Position numbers and translations under genes: made by a program. The notes under the pieces are model-generated. The model made no database searches and had not been told where the DNA came from. It worked only from the letters and a program-made list of their open reading frames with translations. Positions 8,501 to 16,293 of a stretch of 40,167 nt of DNA are shown here, piece after piece. The stretch is taken from positions 1-40,167 of the forward strand of contig NZ_NOZR01000038.1 in the NCBI RefSeq assembly GCF_002250655.1, written 5' to 3'. The stretch is from Mycolicibacterium sphagni (lineage in GTDB: Bacteria > Actinomycetota > Actinomycetes > Mycobacteriales > Mycobacteriaceae). How positions within the stretch are numbered: position 1 is the stretch's first letter; every line of letters starts with the position of its first letter.

Positions 8501-9355
8501 ATGAAGGCGCTCGGCATGGTGGTCGTTGTGGTCTGCATCCTTGTGCTGTTGGCCGTGGCGATGTCGGTGCGGATCGTGAAGCAGTACGAGGAGGGGGTGT
8601 TGTTCCGGTTGGGCCGGGTGGTCGGGGAGCGGGCGCCCGGGTTGCGGTTGATCATCCCGTTCGTGGATGTGTTGCATAGGATTTCGTTGCGGATTGTGAC
8701 CATGCCGATCCAGTCCCAGGGCATCATTACCCGCGACAACGTCAGTGTGGATGTGTCGGCGGTGGCCTATTTCAAGGTGGTCGACGCGGTGAAGTCGGTG
8801 ATCGCCATCGAGAACGTCCGCGCGGCGATCGACCAGATCGCGCAAACCACGTTGCGCAAGGTGGTGGGCCAGCACACGCTTGATGAAACCCTGTCTGAAA
8901 CGGACAAGATCAACCTCGATATCCGCGCGATCCTGGATGTCACCACGATCGAGTGGGGCGTGCAGGTCACCCTGGTCGAGCTCAAGGACATTCAGCTGCC
9001 CGAGACGATGAAGCGGGCGATGGCGCGCCAGGCGGAAGCCGAGCGGGAGAAACGCGCGAAAATCATTGCTGCCGAGGGGGAATCGCTGGCGGCGGCCGCT
9101 TTGGGTGATGCCTCGGACACCATGATGGCCCACCCGCTGGCGTTGCAGCTACGCAATCTGCAGACCTTGGTCGAGCTCGGGGTGGATAAGAACACCACCG
9201 TCGTGTTCCCGGCGCCGTTGATGTCGACCATCGCCGAACTGGGAGCCTTCCTCGCCCGGGAGGGCGCCGCGGCAGTCGACCCCCAGCCGCAACCACCGAT
9301 CCCTGTTCCGACAGTGGTGTCCAACGGAACCTCGACTACCGGGGGCCGGCCATGA
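8501..9355 (+). CDS. Slipin / SPFH (band 7) membrane protein
   Basis: A 284-residue stomatin-like protein. Residues about 4-24 form one hydrophobic anchor. The SPFH domain follows, with the slipin signature from VKQYEEGVLFRLGR through GLRLIIPFVDVLHRISLR to TRDNVSVDVSAVAYFKV. A charged coiled-coil (KRAMARQAEAEREKRAKIIAAEGE) and a Pro-rich tail come after it. Such proteins oligomerise on the inner face of the membrane as lipid-domain scaffolds and often modulate membrane proteases or channels. No NfeD-type protease lies next to it. Instead the following 92-aa gene overlaps by 4 nt (ATGA). It heads an operon that continues into phosphoketolase and alcohol dehydrogenase. The ribosome-binding site is weak, so the start rests on the protein N-terminus. 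Confidence 0.9.
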   Translation: MKALGMVVVVVCILVLLAVAMSVRIVKQYEEGVLFRLGRVVGERAPGLRLIIPFVDVLHRISLRIVTMPIQSQGIITRDNVSVDVSAVAYFKVVDAVKSVIAIENVRAAIDQIAQTTLRKVVGQHTLDETLSETDKINLDIRAILDVTTIEWGVQVTLVELKDIQLPETMKRAMARQAEAEREKRAKIIAAEGESLAAAALGDASDTMMAHPLALQLRNLQTLVELGVDKNTTVVFPAPLMSTIAELGAFLAREGAAAVDPQPQPPIPVPTVVSNGTSTTGGRP

Positions 9356-9630
9356 CCTTTCTGGTGCAGTTACTGCCACTGTTCGTCTACAGCATCTGGA
9401 TGGCGCGGCGCATGAGTAAGGGGACATCGGCGGCCAAGCCGGTGCGGCCCACCACGGACAACACCACCGCCGTTGGGCTTGAGGACGACCCGGATCAGTG
9501 GCTCGCCTGGACCGCGTTGGACGAGCGCCAGCTCGTCCGATTGCTGACCGATTCGGCACAGGTCAACCGGCCGGCCACGAAAGCCAAAGACAACCATGTT
9601 CGTCCGACCGAGCGCGAGGACACCCCATGA
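9352..9630 (+). CDS. Small membrane-anchored protein of the phosphoketolase operon
   Basis: A 92-residue protein with an N-terminal hydrophobic segment (about residues 2-17, FLVQLLPLFVYSIWMA) followed by basic residues, so the remainder is probably cytoplasmic. The soluble part contains DPDQWLAWTALDERQLVRLL, then a polar tail. No known domain is recognised. It overlaps the slipin stop (ATGA at 9352-9355), and its own stop overlaps the phosphoketolase start (ATGA at 9627-9630). Such translational coupling on both sides argues strongly that it is real and made together with its neighbours. A role as adaptor between the slipin scaffold and the downstream enzymes is speculation. Confidence 0.75.
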   Translation: MTFLVQLLPLFVYSIWMARRMSKGTSAAKPVRPTTDNTTAVGLEDDPDQWLAWTALDERQLVRLLTDSAQVNRPATKAKDNHVRPTEREDTP

Positions 9631-12077
9631 CGATTACCGCACCGAGGACGAGCACCGCAACGTTGGATCCGGAACTGCTGCATAACATGAACGCCTATTG
9701 GCGGGCGGCGAACTACCTGTCGGTCGGTCAGATCTACCTGTACGACAACCCGCTGCTGAAGCGGCCGCTGGCGCTCACCGATGTGAAGCCGCTCGTTGTC
9801 GGGCACTGGGGGACCACGCCAGGGCAGAACTTCATCTACGTGCATTTGAACCGAGCGATCACGAAGTACGACCTGGACATGTTCTACGTCGCCGGTCCCG
9901 GTCACGGTGGCCCAGCGCTGGTCGCGAATACCTACCTGGAGGGCTCCTACTCCGAAATCTATCCCGACGTGAGCCAAGACGAGCGCGGGATGAAGAGGCT
10001 GTTCACCCAATTCTCCTTCCCGGGAGGCATTTCCAGTCATGTGGCGCCGACGACTCCGGGATCAATCCACGAGGGCGGGGAACTCGGCTACTCGCTGAGC
10101 CACGCGTTCGGTGCCGCGTTCGACAACCCGGACCTTGTTGTCGCCTGCATCATCGGCGACGGTGAGGCCGAGACGGGTCCGCTGGCCACCGCGTGGCAGT
10201 CCAACAAGTTCCTCAACCCGATCGCCGATGGGGCGGTACTGCCGATCCTGCATCTCAACGGCTACAAGATCAGCAACCCCACCGTGTTGGCCCGCATCGA
10301 ACCCGAGGAACTCGACCAGTTCCTGCGTGGCTGTGGCTGGGAGCCGCGCTACGTCGAAGGCGACGATCCCGAAGACATGCACGAGCTGATGGCCACTGTC
10401 CTGGATGAATCGATCGAAGCGATTCAATCGATTCAACGCCACGCCCGCGCAGTCGGCGACAGCACCCGACCGCGGTGGCCAATGATCGTGCTGCGCTCGC
10501 CGAAAGGCTGGACCGGGCCAAAGTTCGTGGACGGGGTGCAGATCGAAGGCACGTTTCGTGCACATCAGGTGCCGCTGCTGGTCGACGAGGCACATCCCGG
10601 CCACGTCGAACAGCTCGACGCCTGGATGCGCAGCTACAAACCCGGCGAGCTGTTCGATGAAGCCGGGCGCCTGCTGCCCGATCTTGCCGCACTGGCACCC
10701 CGCGGGCAGCGGCGGATGGGCGCCAATCCGCACACCAACAGCGGGGTGGTGCGCGACCTCGCCATGCCCGACTACCGCACCTACGCCGTGGCGGTAGCGT
10801 CTCCGGGCGCGGTGAACTGCGAAGACACCCGCGTGCTTGGCACGTTTCTGCGCGACGTCGTCCGCCTCAATGACGAGGAGCACAACTTCCGGATCTTCGG
10901 GCCTGATGAGACGCTGTCGAACAATCTCGGTGCCGTCTTTCAGGTAACCGACCGGCAGTGGGAGGCCCGCACCGTCGACACCGACGAAGACCTCGCGACA
11001 CAGGGGCGGGTGCTGGATTCGATGCTCAGCGAGCATCAAAGCGAAGGCTGGCTGGAAGGGTATCTGCTCACCGGCCGCCACGGGCTGTTCAACTGCTACG
11101 AAGCGTTTATCCACATCGTCGACTCGATGTTCAACCAGCACGCGAAATGGCTCAAAGTCACCAGGCAGCTGCCCTGGCGGCGGCCCATCGCCTCGCTGAA
11201 CTACCTTCTCGCGTCGCATGTCTGGCAACAGGACCACAACGGGTTCACCCACCAGGATCCCGGGTTCCTGGACCACGTCGTGAACAAGAAGGCCGATATC
11301 GTGCGGGTGTATCTGCCGCCGGACGCCAACTGTCTGCTCTCGGTGGCCGATCACTGCCTGCGCAGCCGTCACTACGTCAATGTGATCGTCGCCGGGAAAC
11401 ACCCGATGCCGCAATGGCTGAATATCGAGGAAGCCGAGGTGCACTGCACCGAGGGCATCGGCATCTGGGAGTGGGCCGGAAACGCTGCGGGCGCTGAACC
11501 GGACGTGGTGCTTGGGTGCTGCGGGGATACCCCGACACTCGAAGTGCTCGCGGCGGTGTCGATCCTGCGGGAGCACTTGCCCCAGTTGAAGATCCGCGTG
11601 GTCAACGTGGTTGACCTGATGAGATTGCAGTCCGCCAGCGAGCACCCGCACGGCCTCAGCGACCGCGACTACGATGCCCTGTTCACCATCGACAAGCACA
11701 TCATCTTCGCCTTCCACGGCTATCCCAGCCTGATCCATCGGCTCACCTACCGCCGCGCCAACCGCAATCTGCACGTTCGCGGCTACACCGAAGAAGGCAC
11801 CATCACAACAGAATTCGACATGCGGGTACAGAACAAGCTGGACCGCTTCCACCTCGTCACCGACGTCATCGACCGGCTACCGCAACTCGGTGCGACCGGC
11901 GACAACCTCAGACAGGTCATGGCTGACAAACTTGTCGAACACACCCGCTACATCAATACCCACGGCCAAGACCTTCCTGAAGTCCGTAATTGGACCTGGA
12001 CCGCAAACCGCCCGGGACATGCGGCAAAACCGTCTCAACATCCTTTTCCGGCAAGAGAATCCGAGGCCTCGACATGA
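9627..12077 (+). CDS. xfp: Xylulose-5-phosphate/fructose-6-phosphate phosphoketolase
   Basis: An 816-residue thiamine-diphosphate enzyme of normal family length. The N-terminal part has the XFP signatures GHWGTTPGQNFIYVHLNR, YVAGPGHGGPALVANTYLEG and GGISSHVAPTTPGSIHEGGE. The TPP/Mg-binding stretch IIGDGEAETGPLATAW follows, with middle and C-terminal transketolase-like domains after it. It cleaves xylulose 5-phosphate (and often fructose 6-phosphate) with phosphate to acetyl phosphate plus glyceraldehyde 3-phosphate (or erythrose 4-phosphate), a short route to acetyl phosphate. An open frame extends upstream to 9498, but the MTITAPRTST start at 9627 overlaps the previous stop and fits the family. 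No acetate kinase or phosphotransacetylase gene lies nearby, so the acetyl phosphate must be used by genes elsewhere. Confidence 0.95.
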   Translation: MTITAPRTSTATLDPELLHNMNAYWRAANYLSVGQIYLYDNPLLKRPLALTDVKPLVVGHWGTTPGQNFIYVHLNRAITKYDLDMFYVAGPGHGGPALVANTYLEGSYSEIYPDVSQDERGMKRLFTQFSFPGGISSHVAPTTPGSIHEGGELGYSLSHAFGAAFDNPDLVVACIIGDGEAETGPLATAWQSNKFLNPIADGAVLPILHLNGYKISNPTVLARIEPEELDQFLRGCGWEPRYVEGDDPEDMHELMATVLDESIEAIQSIQRHARAVGDSTRPRWPMIVLRSPKGWTGPKFVDGVQIEGTFRAHQVPLLVDEAHPGHVEQLDAWMRSYKPGELFDEAGRLLPDLAALAPRGQRRMGANPHTNSGVVRDLAMPDYRTYAVAVASPGAVNCEDTRVLGTFLRDVVRLNDEEHNFRIFGPDETLSNNLGAVFQVTDRQWEARTVDTDEDLATQGRVLDSMLSEHQSEGWLEGYLLTGRHGLFNCYEAFIHIVDSMFNQHAKWLKVTRQLPWRRPIASLNYLLASHVWQQDHNGFTHQDPGFLDHVVNKKADIVRVYLPPDANCLLSVADHCLRSRHYVNVIVAGKHPMPQWLNIEEAEVHCTEGIGIWEWAGNAAGAEPDVVLGCCGDTPTLEVLAAVSILREHLPQLKIRVVNVVDLMRLQSASEHPHGLSDRDYDALFTIDKHIIFAFHGYPSLIHRLTYRRANRNLHVRGYTEEGTITTEFDMRVQNKLDRFHLVTDVIDRLPQLGATGDNLRQVMADKLVEHTRYINTHGQDLPEVRNWTWTANRPGHAAKPSQHPFPARESEAST

Positions 12078-12523
12078 TCGTCATCGTCGGCTTGATTATT
12101 CTGCTCATCGCTGTGATCGTGGCGGTCACCGGTGTGCTCGCTAATGCTGGGCCTGGGCATCCGTTGGGCGGGAATTTCTCGGTGCTCGGCTACCACGTCA
12201 CCGGGTCGACGGGCACACTGTTCGTGTTCGGGATCGTCATCGGGGCGCTGGCGATGCTGGGACTGAGCGTGTTGCTCGCCGGCGCTCGGCGCACGGCGGG
12301 CCGCGGCCGGGATGCCCGGCTCGAACTCAGGCGCTCCCAGCGCGAGTCGGCATTCCTCAATCGCGACCGAGATCAGCTGCTGGAAGAAAAACGCTCCGGC
12401 ACAGACGACGGCGCGGCGGTGGCTTCGGCTGCGCCCGTCACCCACACCAACCGGATCCCTCTACTCGATCGCTGGCCGCGCAAGCGGCAATCGGCAGGCA
12501 CGACCAGGGACCAACGACCTTGA
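12074..12523 (+). CDS. Two-span membrane protein of the phosphoketolase operon
   Basis: A 149-residue protein. The first hydrophobic segment is residues 2-24 (IVIVGLIILLIAVIVAVTGVL) and the second is about 49-74 (GTLFVFGIVIGALAMLGLSVLL). A roughly 25-residue loop joins them, and a basic cytoplasmic tail (RRTAGRGRDARLELRRSQR) follows. The shape resembles small LapA/DUF1049-like or general actinobacterial stress membrane proteins, but I cannot place it in a family. Its ATG overlaps the phosphoketolase stop (ATGA, 12074-12077), and its stop overlaps the next start (TTGA, 12520-12523). It is therefore embedded in the operon and probably real. Confidence 0.75.
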   Translation: MIVIVGLIILLIAVIVAVTGVLANAGPGHPLGGNFSVLGYHVTGSTGTLFVFGIVIGALAMLGLSVLLAGARRTAGRGRDARLELRRSQRESAFLNRDRDQLLEEKRSGTDDGAAVASAAPVTHTNRIPLLDRWPRKRQSAGTTRDQRP

Positions 12524-13569
12524 AGGCTCTCGTATACCACGGAGCGGGGGAGAAGGCCTGGGAGGACGTGCCCGACGCCGCCATTCACGATCGGACTGAC
12601 GCGGTCGTGCGCGTTGACGCCGTCACAATCTGCGGAACCGACCTGCACATTCTGGGTGGCGACGTGCCGGAAGTTACGCCTGGCCGGATCCTCGGTCATG
12701 AAGCGGTCGGCACAGTCACCGCGATTGGATCCGGCGTCTGCACACTGGCCGTGGGAGACCGGGTTCTGATCTCGTGCATCACCTCGTGCGGACGCTGTCG
12801 GTACTGCCGCGAAGCCCGCTATGGGCAGTGCCTGGGCGGGGGCGGCTGGATTCTCGGCCACCTCATCGACGGCACCCAGGCCGAATACGTGCGAGTACCG
12901 TTCGCGGACAACTCCACCCACCCAATCCCGAACGGGGTCACCGACGAACAGATGATCGTGCTCGCCGACATCCTGCCCACCTCCTACGAAGTGGGTGTAC
13001 TCAATGGCGCTGTTCGGCCCGGCGATGTCGTCGCCGTGGTCGGCGCGGGACCCATCGGGCTGGCTGCCATCCTCACCGCCCAGTTGTTCAGCCCCAGCCG
13101 AATCGTCGCGATCGATCTCGCCGACTCACGGCTGGAGGCGGCCCGCAAGTTCGGCGCCGACATCGTGGTCAACAACAGTCGTGACGATCCCGCAGCCGTC
13201 ATCGCCGAACTCACCTCCGGCCTGGGCGCCGATGTCACGATCGAGGCCGTCGGGACGCCGCAGACATTCGACATGGCCGTGCGGCTGGTTCGCCCCGGCG
13301 GACATGTCGCAAACATCGGGGTGCACGGCGCGCCGGCCACCTTGCACCTCGAAGACATCTGGAGCAAGAACCTGACCATCACCACCGGGCTGGTCGACAC
13401 ATACTCGACACCAACGCTGATCGGGCTGGTCGCCAGCCATCAGCTCGACACCTCGCCGATGATCACTCACCGCTTCGCCCTCGGCGACTTCGAAGCGGCT
13501 TATGACACCTTCGCCCGCGCCGCCCATACCGGGGCGCTCAAGGTTCTGCTCACGCGGTCGGATAGCTGA
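12520..13569 (+). CDS. Zinc-dependent alcohol dehydrogenase (MDR family)
   Basis: A 349-residue medium-chain dehydrogenase. It has the catalytic zinc region with CGTDLH and GHEAVGTV, a structural-zinc-like cysteine cluster (CITSCGRCRYCREARYGQC) and a Rossmann motif VVGAGPIGLAA for NAD(P). The glycine-rich stretch GGGGWILGHLIDGTQAEYVRVP is typical of the class that includes threonine, butanediol and isopropanol dehydrogenases. It likely oxidises a secondary or primary alcohol, or works in reverse as an aldehyde/ketone reductase. The start is TTG overlapping the previous stop; the N-terminus MKALVYHG matches family starts. As last of the overlapping genes it may dispose of reducing equivalents while phosphoketolase makes acetyl phosphate, which is inference. 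Confidence 0.92.
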   Translation: MKALVYHGAGEKAWEDVPDAAIHDRTDAVVRVDAVTICGTDLHILGGDVPEVTPGRILGHEAVGTVTAIGSGVCTLAVGDRVLISCITSCGRCRYCREARYGQCLGGGGWILGHLIDGTQAEYVRVPFADNSTHPIPNGVTDEQMIVLADILPTSYEVGVLNGAVRPGDVVAVVGAGPIGLAAILTAQLFSPSRIVAIDLADSRLEAARKFGADIVVNNSRDDPAAVIAELTSGLGADVTIEAVGTPQTFDMAVRLVRPGGHVANIGVHGAPATLHLEDIWSKNLTITTGLVDTYSTPTLIGLVASHQLDTSPMITHRFALGDFEAAYDTFARAAHTGALKVLLTRSDS

Positions 13570-13607
13570 AAATTGTTGGCATTGTGGGTATCGCGAGGTG
13601 ACGGGCA

Positions 13608-16259
13608 ATGAGCCCGACTGCCTTCCGGCAGCCTGGCAGCGCCGGTCAAGTGGCTGCGCCCGAGCTGACGGCTGCACGGGTAGCGGGGACGCCCGTCGAC
13701 GAGGTGCTCCAGTGGCTTGCCACCTCGGTGGAAGGCCTGTCCGTTGCCGATGCGTCCGCGCGGCTGGCCCGCCACGGCCCCAACGCCCTTCGTACGCATC
13801 GGGTTCGTGCGATTGCGGTGTTGGGCAGTCAGCTCCGTAATGCGGTGCTGATACTGCTGGCGGTGACCGCGGCTATCGCTTTCTTTCTGGGCGACAGCAC
13901 GCAAGCGATCATCATCGGTGTCATCCTGGTGGCTAGTGTCGGCCTGGGTTTCGTCAACGAGTATCGCGCTGAACGCGCCTCCGCTGCCTTGCATTCGAGC
14001 GTGCATCATTCAGCCGTGGTGCGCCGCGACGGGCAGTTCTGCAGGGTTGATGTCACTGACTTGGTGCCCGGCGACGTGATCCGGCTGGCGCTGGGTGAAG
14101 TGGTGCCTGCCGACATCCGGCTGATCGACGTCAACGGCCTGGAATGCGACGAGAGCATCCTGTCTGGTGAGTCATCGGCGTCGGAGAAATCGACACAATC
14201 GGTGAATTCCGGTGTGGGGCTCACCGATTCGAGCGATCTGGCCTTCATGGGGACTGTCGTCAGCGCCGGTGACGGGACGGGGCTGGTGTACGCAACCGGC
14301 TTGGATACCCAGTTCGGCCGTATCGCCGCGGGTCTGGGCCAACGCCAGCCCGAGACCGAATTCCAAGCCGGACTGCGCCGATTCTCCTACCTGCTGCTAT
14401 GGGTGGCGCTGACGCTGACCTTGCTCATTTTGGTCACCAACCTGTTGTTGCGCCGGCCGGTGATCGATTCGGTGTTGTTCGCCCTGGCGATCGCGGTGGG
14501 GATCACGCCGCAGCTGCTACCCGCAGTGGTGAGCGCCAGCCTGGCGACCGGATCTCGCCGGCTGGCGAAGCTGAAGGTCCTGGTCAAACGATTGGTGTGC
14601 ATCGAGGACCTCGGCGATATCGACGTACTGATCACCGATAAGACCGGCACCCTGACCGAGGGCCGGATCAGCCTGGTCGATGCCGTCGACCCGGCGGGCG
14701 TGCACGCGGACGGGGTACTTCGGGCGGCGCTGCTGACCACCGATGTCGACGCAGCCTCGGCGGCTGTCAGCGCCAACGCCATGGACGCCGCACTGTGGGA
14801 ATCTCCCGACGCCACCCGCCTGGCGAGCACCACCGCCCACCGGATCGCCACGTTGCCGTTCGACCACACTCGCCGGGCGGTCTCGGCACTGCTCGACGAC
14901 GGCGGTGAGCGCTGGCTCGTGGTCAAAGGTGCCCCCGAGCAGGTGATGGCCAACTGCCTGACGACCCCAGCACAGGAGCACCTGGCGGGGTCCACGCTAG
15001 ATGCATTATTCGCTGACGGTCGCCGCGTGGTGGCGGTGGCCAGCAAGCCGGCGCCGGATCTGACTGCCGTCACTGCGGACGACGAGTGCGGGCTCACGCT
15101 TAACGGTTTCCTGGTATTCGCCGACGAGCCGAAGACAGCGGCTCGGGATTCCCTGACGCAATTGTCGGCGTTGGGCATCGAGGTCAAGGTGGCCACCGGC
15201 GACAACCCGCTCGTCGCCGAAAAAGTCTGCACTGATTTGGGTTTGGTGTCCAAGGGCACGATCACCGGTGCCGAGATCGATACCCTCGACGACGCCGGAT
15301 TCCTGCTGGCGGCCCAGAACCACACCATTTTCGCCAGGATCTCACCTGAGCAGAAGGCGCGGTTGATCGTGTCGATGCGAAAGTGTGGGCGCTCGGTGGC
15401 CTTCCTCGGCGACGGCGTCAATGACGCGCTGGCACTGCATGCAGCCGACGTCGGGATCTCAGTGGACACCGCTACCGATGTGGCCAAGGACGCCGCCGAC
15501 GTGGTGCTGCTCGAAAAGGACCTCGGTGTACTGGCCGCCGGTGTCGCCGAGGGCAGGCGGATCTTCGCCAACACCATCAAATACGTATTGATGGGCACGT
15601 CCAGCAATTTCGGCAACATGTTCAGCGCGGCCGCCGCCTCGGCCGTGCTGTCTTTCCTGCCGATGCTGCCGAGTCAGATCCTGTTGAACAATCTGCTCTA
15701 CGACAGCTCGCAACTCGCGATCCCGACCGACCACGTAGATGCCGAGCAACTGCAGGCACCCTCGCACTGGAACATCGCGTTCATCCGCCGGTTCATGCTG
15801 ACCTTCGGCCCGATCAGTTCGCTGTTCGACTTCATTACCTTCGCGCTCATGCTCGGGCTTTTGCATGCTGGGCCGGTGGAATTCCGCACCGGGTGGTTCG
15901 TGGAATCGTTGGCTACCCAGACGTTGATCATCTTCGCCATCCGCACCCGGAAGGTGCCGTTCTTCCGCAGCCGACCCAGCGGTGTCCTGACACTGACAAC
16001 CCTCGTGGTCGTGGGTGTCGGCATCGTCTTGACCGTCTCGCCGTGGGCCCGGAGTCTCGGGTTCACCACCCTGCCGTGGCAGTTCTACATCGCGCTGGCG
16101 GTGATGACAGTGGCCTACCTGCTCCTAGTCGAAGTGACCAAAAAGTTCTTCTACGCTGCCGGGGCGCGCCCGGATAACGCTCCGAAACGCACGCGCGCCC
16201 GCGAGCACCGCATCCACCGCCGCGCGGCCCGCTTCAGCCACGCCGGCCGCATCGCGTGA
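13608..16259 (+). CDS. MgtA-like magnesium-transporting P-type ATPase (P-IIIB)
   Basis: An 883-residue P-type ATPase. Motifs: SGES at 186-189 (serine in place of the usual threonine of TGES), phosphorylation site DKTGTLT at 344-350 and hinge GDGVNDAL. The M4 motif GITPQLLPAVVSASLATG (298-315) and the late segment NNLLYDSSQLAIPTDHVD are hallmarks of MgtA/MgtB importers. It should bring Mg2+ into the cell, although relatives in actinobacteria are barely tested. The ATG has GAGGTG at 13595-13600, 7 nt upstream. It lies 38 nt after the alcohol dehydrogenase, so it could belong to the same operon. A GGGTAT at 13586-13591 has no matching -35. The basic C-terminal tail is unusual in length and composition. 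Confidence 0.9.
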   Translation: MSPTAFRQPGSAGQVAAPELTAARVAGTPVDEVLQWLATSVEGLSVADASARLARHGPNALRTHRVRAIAVLGSQLRNAVLILLAVTAAIAFFLGDSTQAIIIGVILVASVGLGFVNEYRAERASAALHSSVHHSAVVRRDGQFCRVDVTDLVPGDVIRLALGEVVPADIRLIDVNGLECDESILSGESSASEKSTQSVNSGVGLTDSSDLAFMGTVVSAGDGTGLVYATGLDTQFGRIAAGLGQRQPETEFQAGLRRFSYLLLWVALTLTLLILVTNLLLRRPVIDSVLFALAIAVGITPQLLPAVVSASLATGSRRLAKLKVLVKRLVCIEDLGDIDVLITDKTGTLTEGRISLVDAVDPAGVHADGVLRAALLTTDVDAASAAVSANAMDAALWESPDATRLASTTAHRIATLPFDHTRRAVSALLDDGGERWLVVKGAPEQVMANCLTTPAQEHLAGSTLDALFADGRRVVAVASKPAPDLTAVTADDECGLTLNGFLVFADEPKTAARDSLTQLSALGIEVKVATGDNPLVAEKVCTDLGLVSKGTITGAEIDTLDDAGFLLAAQNHTIFARISPEQKARLIVSMRKCGRSVAFLGDGVNDALALHAADVGISVDTATDVAKDAADVVLLEKDLGVLAAGVAEGRRIFANTIKYVLMGTSSNFGNMFSAAAASAVLSFLPMLPSQILLNNLLYDSSQLAIPTDHVDAEQLQAPSHWNIAFIRRFMLTFGPISSLFDFITFALMLGLLHAGPVEFRTGWFVESLATQTLIIFAIRTRKVPFFRSRPSGVLTLTTLVVVGVGIVLTVSPWARSLGFTTLPWQFYIALAVMTVAYLLLVEVTKKFFYAAGARPDNAPKRTRAREHRIHRRAARFSHAGRIA

Positions 16260-16293
16260 AGCACGCGAGCACAAACGGGCAGAAATCCGTCGC

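Noticed and set aside
10062..11852. Long minus-strand frame of 596 codons opposite phosphoketolase
   Set aside because: It is a codon-periodicity shadow of the phosphoketolase gene, without motif, signal or ribosome-binding support.
13586..13591. GGGTAT as a SigF -10 for the MgtA-like gene
   Set aside because: No GTTT at the required distance, and it lies so close to the Shine-Dalgarno that no functional leader fits.
14387..15619. Minus-strand frame of 410 codons opposite the MgtA-like ATPase
   Set aside because: Ser/Ala/Thr-rich translation typical of the antisense of a GC-rich gene, with no recognisable domain.
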